Positions 25,822 through 33,192 of a DNA stretch of 64,000 bases are shown piece after piece. Each line of letters starts with the position of its first letter. The stretch's first letter is position 1. The position numbers and the translations under genes were made by a program. This stretch comes from Gammaproteobacteria bacterium. GTDB lineage: Bacteria > Pseudomonadota > Gammaproteobacteria > Xanthomonadales > SZUA-36. The notes beneath the pieces were generated by a model. That model did not search any database. It saw only the letters and a program-made list of their open reading frames with translations, and was not told the origin of the DNA. The DNA lies in assembly GCA_021772915.1 (NCBI GenBank), contig JAJFLB010000045.1, positions 1-64,000 of the forward strand. Reading direction: 5' to 3'.

Positions 25822-26556
25822 TCATAACAACACGGCCAGGGCCTCTTTGATACTGAAGCGCTTATCTAACAACGCTTTGCCCGCGATGACAGCACTTGCA
25901 CCCGTGTCTTTGAGTTGTTGCAGGTCCTCCAGGCAACTGACACCCCCGGATGCCTGTAAACATAGCTGTGGATAATGTCTGGAAATTTCGGTGTACAAAT
26001 CCAGGTTGGGTCCGCTGAGCGCACCATCGCGGCTGATGTCCGTACACAACAGGTGCCGCAAGCCTCCCTCGGTCAGTTCATCCAGCAACTGCCACAAATT
26101 TCTCTCAGCCGGTTCGGTCCAGCCGTGAATCTGTGGCCAGGGAACACCCTTCTCGTCATATCGAACGTCCAGCGCAGCAACCAGTTGCTCTGTGCCAAAG
26201 TGATCCAGCCAGTCGATCATTTTGGCAGTATTGGTGACACACAGGCTGCCGGTTACGACCCGTGATGCACCGGCACGCAAACGCGCATCCACGTCTTTGT
26301 CAGAACGCACGCCACCACCGGTTTGCACCGCTTGCGGGGCACGCTCCAACAAGTCAAATAGAGCAGAGGTATCGGCAGCAACACCGTCTCGGGATGCGGC
26401 CAGATCCACCACATGCAGCCAGTGGGCGCCGTCATCCGCGTACGTCTGCGCTAACTCGGCAGGTGCTGCCTGGTACGAGGTAACCTGATCGAAATCACCG
26501 TGCAGCAACCTTACGCAACGGGCATCAAGCAGATCGATAGCGGGTATCAACTGCAC
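25822..26556 (-). CDS. hisA: Phosphoribosylformimino-5-aminoimidazole carboxamide ribotide isomerase
   Basis: This 244-residue TIM barrel has the HisA start LIPAIDLLDARCVRLLHGDF with the catalytic Asp, the second Asp in TDISRDGALSGPN, and the phosphate loops GGGVRS and ASGGVS. I use the GTG at 26556, which overlaps the hisH stop by 10 bases and puts the barrel start in its usual place. A longer frame begins at 26625, deep inside hisH. It converts ProFAR to PRFAR, the HisHF substrate. Confidence 0.93.
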   Translation of the reverse strand: MQLIPAIDLLDARCVRLLHGDFDQVTSYQAAPAELAQTYADDGAHWLHVVDLAASRDGVAADTSALFDLLERAPQAVQTGGGVRSDKDVDARLRAGASRVVTGSLCVTNTAKMIDWLDHFGTEQLVAALDVRYDEKGVPWPQIHGWTEPAERNLWQLLDELTEGGLRHLLCTDISRDGALSGPNLDLYTEISRHYPQLCLQASGGVSCLEDLQQLKDTGASAVIAGKALLDKRFSIKEALAVLL

Positions 26557-27149
26557 GTCAGGAAGTTCTCCAACAGTTTGACGCCACTTTTCGCAGACCG
26601 CTCGGGGTGAAACTGTACACCACAAAAATTGTCCTTGCGCACAATGGCGCTGAAGGTTTCGCCGTGGGTACAGGTAGCCACGGTGGCATCACCCGTCGGG
26701 GCGTAATAGCTGTGAACAAAATAGAACCAGGGATCTTGTGGGAGCCCACTCAGCAAACTGTCATCGGCCATGAGCTTAGTACTTTGGCTGGTATTCCAGC
26801 CCATGTGTGGAACGCGCAAACCCGGTCCCGACTGGAGTTTTTTTAGGGTTCCGGGGATGATCCCCAGGCACTCAACCTCACCCTCGGTGGAGTGTTCAAA
26901 CAACAACTGCATACCCAGGCAAATACCCAGCACGGGTTGGCGCAGATCCCGGATACACTGGTGCAGACCCAGCTCCCGCAAACGTGACATGGCTGCACCG
27001 GCCGCGCCTACGCCCGGCAGCACAACTCGGTCTGCCGTTCGAATGACCTCGGCATCGGCCGTGAACACGGCATCGGTCTTGAGTCTTCTGAATGCGTGGA
27101 CGACGGAGCTGATATTGGCACCACCACTATCGATAATCGCAAGGGTCAC
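26547..27149 (-). CDS. hisH: Imidazole glycerol phosphate synthase glutaminase subunit
   Basis: A class I glutamine amidotransferase of 200 residues with the nucleophile elbow PVLGICLGMQLLF (Cys), the His in CGVQFHPERS and the catalytic Glu next to it. It supplies ammonia to HisF. It starts at a GTG that overlaps the hisB stop (GTGA). Confidence 0.95.
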   Translation of the reverse strand: MTLAIIDSGGANISSVVHAFRRLKTDAVFTADAEVIRTADRVVLPGVGAAGAAMSRLRELGLHQCIRDLRQPVLGICLGMQLLFEHSTEGEVECLGIIPGTLKKLQSGPGLRVPHMGWNTSQSTKLMADDSLLSGLPQDPWFYFVHSYYAPTGDATVATCTHGETFSAIVRKDNFCGVQFHPERSAKSGVKLLENFLTCS

Positions 27150-28222
27150 GCCAGCACGCCCTTGGTACTGGGCAGATCCGTCCCCTGCCTCGCTAGGGCC
27201 GGACGCAGGGCTCGGCCAACTCCCTTGAACAGGGCTTCAATCATGTGGTGTGTATTATCGCCACTCACCTTGAGGTGGAGGCTGCAACGCAGCGACTGGC
27301 TCAGTGATGCAAAAAAGTGGCGCACCATCTCGGTGGACATCTCGCCGACCGTGTCACGGGGAAAATCTGCCTCAAACTTGAATGCAGGCCGGCCGGAAAG
27401 ATCCACCGCCACCTCGGCGAGTGACTCATCCATGGGCAGCACAAAACCATAACGGCCGATACCACGACGCTCGCCGAGGGCTTCGTCCAGCGCCTGGCCA
27501 AGCGCGAGGGCACAGTCTTCCACCGTATGGTGCTCATCAATATGCAGATCACCCTTGGATGCCAGCAGCAATTTAAAACCCCCATGGGCTGCGATCTGGT
27601 CAAGCATGTGGTCAAAAAAGCCGATACCGGTGCTGATATCACTATCGCCACCCGCGTCAAGATCCACCTCTACACGGATTTGTGTCTCGCCTGTGTCGCG
27701 TTGCACAACAGCCCGTCTTGGCAAGCTACACAGACGCTCTGCAATTGCGTGCCATTCTGCTCCTTCGGCTCCACACTGAATACCACCGATACCCATGTTC
27801 TGTGCCAGTTGCAGGTCGGTTTTACGGTCGCCGATTACCCAGCTGTCCGTCAGGTCCAGATCACCTGACTTAAGATAATCAAGCACCATACCAATTCCCG
27901 GTTTGCGGTTGGGTGACGCGTCGGATTCAAAGTGAGTGTCGATATGCTCGGCAGCGAAATCTATACCCTGGGAAGCAAATAGCGACAACATCTTTTCATG
28001 CGGAATACGATAATCCTCAAAAGGATGCGCGTCGGTACCAAGGCCATCCTGGTTACTGACAATGACCAACTCATAACCTGCCCCTTTCAACTGTAGCAGG
28101 GCGGGTATCACACCATCGAGTAACTCCAGCTTTTCCAGACTATCGATCTGCCAGTCGGTGGGCTCGACGATCAACGTGCCGTCCCGGTCCAGAAAAAGTA
28201 TTCGGCGTTTTCTATTATTCAT
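27146..28222 (-). CDS. hisB: Bifunctional histidinol-phosphatase / imidazoleglycerol-phosphate dehydratase
   Basis: The 358-residue fusion has an N-terminal HAD phosphatase (LFLDRDGTLIVEP, IVSNQDGLG, zinc-type Cys and His region, VIGDRKTDLQLA). From about residue 170 the IGP dehydratase domain follows, with metal-binding HHTVEDCA (and the matching later HHMIEALFK) and FFDHMLDQIAAHGGF. The fusion is typical of gammaproteobacteria. It overlaps hisC and hisH by four bases at each end. Confidence 0.95.
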   Translation of the reverse strand: MNNRKRRILFLDRDGTLIVEPTDWQIDSLEKLELLDGVIPALLQLKGAGYELVIVSNQDGLGTDAHPFEDYRIPHEKMLSLFASQGIDFAAEHIDTHFESDASPNRKPGIGMVLDYLKSGDLDLTDSWVIGDRKTDLQLAQNMGIGGIQCGAEGAEWHAIAERLCSLPRRAVVQRDTGETQIRVEVDLDAGGDSDISTGIGFFDHMLDQIAAHGGFKLLLASKGDLHIDEHHTVEDCALALGQALDEALGERRGIGRYGFVLPMDESLAEVAVDLSGRPAFKFEADFPRDTVGEMSTEMVRHFFASLSQSLRCSLHLKVSGDNTHHMIEALFKGVGRALRPALARQGTDLPSTKGVLA

Positions 28223-29307
28223 GACGAATCCCCGTAAGACCTCAAGGCCCTTTTGAGCTGATTCATTTCTTTAGTGCTGCCAATGGTCAGGCGGACACAG
28301 TTGTCGAGTAAAGGCTGCGAGCTGAAGTCACGGATACGAATACCCGCCTCTGCGCACCGGTTCACCAAGCCGGATGCATCACGCACCCGCAACAGGACAA
28401 AATTGGCTTCACCTTTCCAAATCTCCGTCACCCAGTCACATTCAGCCAGGAACCTGAGCAAACTCGTCTTGCCTTCAGTAACCGTCTCCAGCAGTCGTTG
28501 CCGGTTACTGGCGACAGCACCCGCGGTAACTTGCAAGGCGGCGTCCACCGCAACGGTGGAAAGCGGATAAGGTGCCATCACCCGTTGCAGGAGGGAAATG
28601 ACCACCGGATTGGCGATAACAGACCCACAACGCAAACCGGCGGCCGCCCAGGCCTTGGAGAGCGTCCGCAGCACAACCAGCTGGGGCCACTGGGCCACCA
28701 CTTCACAAGCCGACCTGGCAGAGCAGAATTCGATATAGGCTTCGTCAATGACCAGTAGTGCACGATCCTTGCAAACTTCGAGCAAACGACCCAACTCCGC
28801 ACGGGGAATCAGGTCACCGGTAGGATTATTCGGTGAAGTCAAAAATACCAATCGCACACCCGGTTGCTCACCAATCGCCTGTGCCAGCGCTACGAAATCA
28901 CACTCAAAACCCTGCCTGACCAAACGGGGAACACTGATCACCCTGGCACCCTGGATGGACGCCGCAATGCGATACATGCCAAAACACGGCGGGCACTCCA
29001 CAATGGCATCCCTGCCCGGCTGGCAAAACACACGTGTGAGCAGGTCAATACCTTCGTCACTACCCCGGGTGATCAGCACATTTTCCTGGTCCACGTTATA
29101 GAGTCCAGCCAGACGTTGCTTGAGTTCTGCAGGCTGTGGTGATGGGTAACGGTTCAGAGCCAGACGGCGCCAGTCGGGATCATCGATCAGGGTGAACGGC
29201 GCCTCGTTGGCGTTCAATAAAACCCCATCAGCAGCAGCACTGCCGCGTGCGGATTCATAGGGCTCCAGCGCGACGATATCCGGTCGTGCAATGCTGTTGA
29301 TATCCAT
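28219..29307 (-). CDS. hisC: Histidinol-phosphate aminotransferase
   Basis: A fold-type I PLP enzyme of 362 residues: LLNANEAPF, RYPSPQP, TRGSDEGIDLL, SPNNPTGDL, VIDEAYIEF and the PLP Lys in LRTLSKAWAAAGLRCG. It transaminates imidazole acetol phosphate with glutamate. A 292-base hairpin-rich element, not an overlap, separates it from hisD upstream. Confidence 0.95.
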   Translation of the reverse strand: MDINSIARPDIVALEPYESARGSAAADGVLLNANEAPFTLIDDPDWRRLALNRYPSPQPAELKQRLAGLYNVDQENVLITRGSDEGIDLLTRVFCQPGRDAIVECPPCFGMYRIAASIQGARVISVPRLVRQGFECDFVALAQAIGEQPGVRLVFLTSPNNPTGDLIPRAELGRLLEVCKDRALLVIDEAYIEFCSARSACEVVAQWPQLVVLRTLSKAWAAAGLRCGSVIANPVVISLLQRVMAPYPLSTVAVDAALQVTAGAVASNRQRLLETVTEGKTSLLRFLAECDWVTEIWKGEANFVLLRVRDASGLVNRCAEAGIRIRDFSSQPLLDNCVRLTIGSTKEMNQLKRALRSYGDSS

Positions 29308-29346
29308 TGTTATGAGTGCTCATTCAATGCGATAACTGCGAGTTCA

Positions 29347-29568
29347 GCGAGCTGGGAAGTGGTTGACCGTAAGGCGCGTCTCGCAGGTAATGGCCGAGCC
29401 CTTGCCAAGAGGCGCAAAGCCACGGACAACGGCTTCCCAGCTCGCCCGCAGGGAGGTACCCAGATGCCCCAACTGCGTCGCCTAAGGGCGCCTACTCTTG
29501 GTGCAGCCCTTGAAAAGGACCCGCCATTCTGTGCGGTCTGCGCCTTGTCCCGGATCATCTGGGTACCT
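29347..29568. repeat. Tandem long-hairpin element between hisD and hisC
   Basis: Two large stem-loops stand side by side. The first has perfect 13-base arms at 29347-29359 and 29433-29445, and inside it further pairing (TTGACCGT/ACGGACAA, GCGTCTC/GAGGCGC, GGTAA/TTGCC, GGC/GCC) that would close almost the whole 99 bases. The second has perfect 13-base arms at 29454-29466 and 29556-29568, with inner pairs AAGGGC/GCCCTT and CCGC/GCGG. A reading frame runs through it on the minus strand, but its Arg/Ala/Leu-rich product looks like a by-product of the GC-rich structure. It may be a non-autonomous mobile or repeat element, or a structured RNA. Confidence 0.7.
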
Positions 29569-29599
29569 CTGAATACGTAATTATCACATTGAAGGAGCA

Positions 29600-30910
29600 C
29601 TAGCCTGCTTCAAGCAGGCGGTACTCCACCGCCATGCGGTGGGCGTCCAGCCCTTCGGCCCGTGCCAGCGTGGCCGCAACAGGACCGGCGGCACGCAATC
29701 CCTCAATGTCAGCTCGTTGCAGTGTCATGCGGCGCAGGTATTCACTGACCGAAAGCCCACCATAAGCACGTGCATAACCATTGGTCGGCAGGACATGATT
29801 GGTACCCGAGCTATAATCCCCCAGGGATTCAGGCGTCCACGGACCGATGAATACCGACCCGGCTGTCTTGACATCGTCAGCCAGCTCATCTGCATCCCGA
29901 CAGTTCAATATCAGGTGTTCGGGTGCGTATTGATTGCTGATATCCAGTGCTTCACCCAATGAGCCCACCAATATCTGCCGGAGATATTGCAAAGACTTTG
30001 AGAGAATGGATGCGCGTGGCAACCCTGACGCCATAATCGGTATCAGGCGATGCACCTTACCCAACAGGTCTACACTATCACTGAGCAGGATCACTTGAGA
30101 ATCTGGCCCGTGTTCGGCCTGGGATAACAGGTCCCAACACACTGCAGTCGCATCTGCACCCTCATCCGCAATCACCAGGACCTCCGAAGGACCTGCCGGC
30201 AGGTCACGCGCCGCACCGCCGGGCAAGGCTGCTACCTGCTGTTTTGCCTCCGTGACCCACGCGTTACCCGGCCCAAACAGCTTGGCACAGGCCGGGATGC
30301 TTGTCGTTCCAAATCCCATCGCGGCTATGGCCTGGGCACCGCCGGTTTTGAACACACGTCTGATACCACAACGGTCTGCTGCAACCAGGATGGGTGCCGG
30401 TACACGACCCTCCTTGTCCGGTGGTGTACACAGGACAACTTGCTCGCAGCCGGCAATGCGTGCTGGAATCGCCAGCATGATGACCGTGGAGATTAATGGC
30501 GCCGAACCTCCGGGGACATACAGACCCACGGGTGACAAGGCCATGTAGCGCGCCTCACAACGCACACCAGGTGTGGTCTCCACGCTGACGCCGGTAGGCA
30601 CTCCCTCACGATGAAAGTCATCGACACACGCTATGGCCGCGTCCATGGCCTGCAGAACAGTGAGTTCCACACCCGCTTCTGCCTGCTTCCACTCTGCAGC
30701 ACTGACTTCCAGTTGCTCCAGGTCAACGTGATCATATTTCTTTCCCAGTTGACGCAAGGCAACATCACCCTGCTCTTTGACCTGAGTAATAATTTTACTG
30801 ACCGCCTCGGCAATATCGCCCTGTGGTGACGGCGGACGCTGCAACACCGACGCGCGTTCCACCGCGCTCGCCTTAGACCAGTCGATCAAATCAGGTGTTC
30901 GTATTTCCAT
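29600..30910 (-). CDS. hisD: Histidinol dehydrogenase
   Basis: The 436-residue zinc enzyme oxidises histidinol to histidine in two NAD-linked steps. Motifs seen are YVPGGSAPLISTVIMLAIPA, GAQAIAAMGFGT, the GPGNAWVTEAKQ nucleotide loop, DLPAGPSEVLVIAD, QAEHGPDSQVIL and NHVLPT near the C terminus. It follows hisG by three bases. Confidence 0.95.
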   Translation of the reverse strand: MEIRTPDLIDWSKASAVERASVLQRPPSPQGDIAEAVSKIITQVKEQGDVALRQLGKKYDHVDLEQLEVSAAEWKQAEAGVELTVLQAMDAAIACVDDFHREGVPTGVSVETTPGVRCEARYMALSPVGLYVPGGSAPLISTVIMLAIPARIAGCEQVVLCTPPDKEGRVPAPILVAADRCGIRRVFKTGGAQAIAAMGFGTTSIPACAKLFGPGNAWVTEAKQQVAALPGGAARDLPAGPSEVLVIADEGADATAVCWDLLSQAEHGPDSQVILLSDSVDLLGKVHRLIPIMASGLPRASILSKSLQYLRQILVGSLGEALDISNQYAPEHLILNCRDADELADDVKTAGSVFIGPWTPESLGDYSSGTNHVLPTNGYARAYGGLSVSEYLRRMTLQRADIEGLRAAGPVAATLARAEGLDAHRMAVEYRLLEAG

Positions 30911-30913
30911 CGA

Positions 30914-31795
30914 CTAGCCCAGCATTTTCTCTACTGACAACACGAGAATAGCCGACGCACCCGCGCCCTTGAGAGCCTCGAGATGTTCCCAAAACAAAGC
31001 TTCACGACAAACAGCGTGCAGCGCCACCCGGGTCGGGTCGCTTTCAAGATTCATCAGGCTTGGGTTTTCGGCACCGGGCAACAAACGCGTAATTTCTTCC
31101 ACCGACTCACGCGGTGCGTGCAACATCACATATTTACTCTCGGCAGCTTGCAAGACACCATCAAGACGCGCCAACAGCAGTTCAAGCAACTCTTGCTTTT
31201 CCTTCGATAAACCGGTTTGTTGTCCATACAGGGCCGCAGTGCTCTCAAACAACACTTCGAGTTCGACGAGGTGATTGGCCCGCAAGGTGGTACCGGTCGA
31301 AACGAGGTCTGAAATGGCCTCTGCAGTACCCAGTCCCGGCGCAATTTCTACCGAGCCCGACAGTTTAACGATTTCAGCATTGACACCACGCTCAGCGAGC
31401 AAGGCCTGAGTCAGAGCGGGGTAACTGCTGGCAATCCGGCTACCATCCAGATCTGCGACACTGCTCACGCCTGACTTTTCAGGAACCGCGATGGACAGAC
31501 GACAGCGCCCGAATTCCAGACTTCTAAGTTCTTCCAGGCTCTCTGTGTTGTCGTTTTCCAGTGTGACTTCCCTGGCAATGTTCTGTCCGACAATACCCAG
31601 ATCACACACACCGTCCATCAAAAGACGTGGTATATCGTCATCACGTACCAGCAGCAGGTCAACGGGGAAATCCTGTCCATACCAGTAAAGTTTGTCCTTG
31701 CTGCGTGCAAACCGTAGACCGCAGCTTTGTAACAATGCCAGTGAGCGCTCGGAGAGCCTGCCGGACTTCTGGATGGCTATCCTGATTCTGTTCAT
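30914..31795 (-). CDS. hisG: ATP phosphoribosyltransferase, long form
   Basis: The first enzyme of histidine synthesis. The length of 293 residues and the C-terminal ACT-like domain (about residues 220-293, YVMLHAPRESVEEITRLLPG) mark the long, HisZ-independent form that histidine inhibits. Catalytic-domain motifs include IAIQKSGRL, DLGIVGQNIA and GTAEAISDLVSTGTTLRAN. It overlaps the regulator gene by four bases. Confidence 0.95.
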   Translation of the reverse strand: MNRIRIAIQKSGRLSERSLALLQSCGLRFARSKDKLYWYGQDFPVDLLLVRDDDIPRLLMDGVCDLGIVGQNIAREVTLENDNTESLEELRSLEFGRCRLSIAVPEKSGVSSVADLDGSRIASSYPALTQALLAERGVNAEIVKLSGSVEIAPGLGTAEAISDLVSTGTTLRANHLVELEVLFESTAALYGQQTGLSKEKQELLELLLARLDGVLQAAESKYVMLHAPRESVEEITRLLPGAENPSLMNLESDPTRVALHAVCREALFWEHLEALKGAGASAILVLSVEKMLG

Positions 31796-32106
31796 GACTG
31801 ACCTGCCTCTTCACGTCTCAACGCCAGCCGATAGCCACCCTCGCCCATGGTCAGAAACCTGGCCACACGGCCTATCGTGGTCACACTCACACCGGTTATT
31901 TCACTGATCTCTCGGTAACTGCGTCCTTCTCTGAGCAGCGACGCTGTCCACCAGCGGTCTACAATTGCCTCAAGCTCAGACGGTGTACACAGATCGAGCA
32001 AGAACTGGCGCACTTCGCTGGGCTTGTTAAGCGTCAAAAAAGCCCGGTTTAAAGAATCTGCAGCCACTCTCAACGCTCTGGTTTGCTGTTCGCTATGTTG
32101 TTTCAT
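31792..32106 (-). CDS. TrpR/YerC-type repressor heading the his operon
   Basis: This 104-residue all-helical protein resembles the TrpR-like YerC/YecD family: LCTPSELEAIVDRWWTASLL followed by the helix-turn-helix YREISEITGVSVTTIGRVARFL. It is the first gene of the his operon and overlaps hisG by four bases. In other gammaproteobacteria such genes precede hisG, and in xanthomonads the product has been called HisR. It most likely represses the operon when histidine is plentiful, by binding the palindromic site just upstream. Confidence 0.82.
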   Translation of the reverse strand: MKQHSEQQTRALRVAADSLNRAFLTLNKPSEVRQFLLDLCTPSELEAIVDRWWTASLLREGRSYREISEITGVSVTTIGRVARFLTMGEGGYRLALRREEAGQS

Positions 32107-32121
32107 AATGTATCAATGTAA

Positions 32122-32174
32122 TAACGTAATAGTACAGTAGTACAGATACTATACCGATTGTCGAACCGGTGCAA
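32122..32174 (-). promoter_or_regulatory. his operon promoter with overlapping palindromic operator
   Basis: On the minus strand TTGCAC (32169-32174) and TAGTAT (32146-32151) are 17 bases apart, a plausible -35 and -10. The same place holds ATAGTA (32129-32134) and TACTAT (32147-32152), an inverted repeat with an inner GTAC-AGTA-GTAC. An operator overlapping the -10 and start site suits repression by the TrpR-like protein. Transcription would start near 32139, giving a leader of about 30 bases. Confidence 0.45.
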
Positions 32175-32649
32175 CTACCCAGTATGCTGGTCAAATGGGG
32201 ACTTGCGGGCCCATGCCGAGGATCGGCAGCTTGGTTGAAGCATATAGGCGAACAAATATTCGTGATTTCAACCACTTTATTAATTACAGTGTAACATTAC
32301 ATAATCCACATAAGTACTTGTACTTTAAATTAATATGGTTTATTGTCTGTTCAGCCTTGGCGCAGTTGTACAGCTGGTTTCCGTCTTGCTGATAAACAAG
32401 GATGTTAGTTATCAACAGGGGCGCCAAGGCTTATTTTTTACCTGAAATAATCCCAAATCCCCTGCAAAAAGCCGACAGCGGCAAGTCACACATTGAACCA
32501 GTCTCAAACAAAAACAACCGGCCAATTACCCAAACTGATTGCAATGACCTCATGAGTTCCTATACTTGAGTACCTGCCTGTAAATGGCCGTTTCACGTAT
32601 TGTGTTTGCCGGAGCTTAAACTTATTTCCAGACGGACCCAGAAACTGAA
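32175..32649. other. AT-rich intergenic region with long-range hairpin
   Basis: No protein gene is supportable. The first part is AT-rich and shares the divergent promoter zone with the his operon. The notable structure is an inverted repeat AGCCTTGGCGC (32353-32363) with GCGCCAAGGCT (32421-32431), then TATTTTTT. The 57-base loop has an inner TGATAA/TTATCA pair. It looks like the 3-prime end of a short plus-strand transcript or an attenuator ahead of lemA. Confidence 0.4.
32353..32439 (+). terminator. Long-loop terminator-like structure
   Basis: Perfect 11-base arms at 32353-32363 and 32421-32431 are directly followed by a T-rich run to 32439. The loop is large and itself structured. The stem plus T run suits intrinsic termination on the plus strand of a short leader or small RNA. 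Confidence 0.4.
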
Positions 32650-33192
32650 ATGACAGCAGCCGTAACCACACTCGGTTCGGTATTACTGATCGCAGCCATT
32701 TGGATATACAACCGCCTGGTGCGTAACCGTAACCTCGTCAGCGAAGCCTGGGCAGGCATTGATGTGCAATTGCAAAAGCGCTTTGAACTGGTTCCCAACC
32801 TGGTGCAAACGGTCAAGGGATATACCGCCCACGAGGCAGGGGTGTTTGAGGAAGTTGCAGGTATCCGTAGCAGCTCGGAAACCCGGGTCAAGGTTCGCGC
32901 CGAACATGAATCCACATTATCCAGATCACTTGGACGGTTATTCCTGTTGGCTGAAGACTACCCGGACCTGAAAGCCTCGGAGGGATTCCAGCAGTTGCAC
33001 AGCAGCCTGGTGGAAATTGAGGATCATATCCAGTTTGCACGTCGTTACTATAATGGTGCGGTAAGGAATAACAATAATATGGTAGAGAGCTTCCCCGCCA
33101 ATATCCTTGCTGGTATTTTTGGGTTTGTGCTCGCGGAGTTTTTTGAAATCGAGTTGGCCAGTCATCGAAGTGTCCCCGATGTCGACCTGTAG
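32650..33192 (+). CDS. lemA: LemA family membrane protein
   Basis: The 180-residue protein has one N-terminal membrane helix (VLLIAAIWIYNRLVRNRN), then the LemA coiled domain (LVSEAWAGIDVQLQKRFELVPNLVQTVKGY; LIEIEDHIQFARRYYNGAVRNNN; NILAGIFGF). LemA proteins are anchored in the inner membrane with the helical part outside; their exact role is uncertain. It overlaps the DUF2207 gene downstream by 14 bases, a common pairing. Confidence 0.9.
   Translation: MTAAVTTLGSVLLIAAIWIYNRLVRNRNLVSEAWAGIDVQLQKRFELVPNLVQTVKGYTAHEAGVFEEVAGIRSSSETRVKVRAEHESTLSRSLGRLFLLAEDYPDLKASEGFQQLHSSLVEIEDHIQFARRYYNGAVRNNNNMVESFPANILAGIFGFVLAEFFEIELASHRSVPDVDL

Noticed and set aside
29310-29600. Minus-strand reading frame of 96 codons between hisC and hisD
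   Set aside because: It coincides with the double-hairpin element; its Arg/Ala/Leu-rich product shows no domain and its composition follows from the GC-rich inverted repeats.
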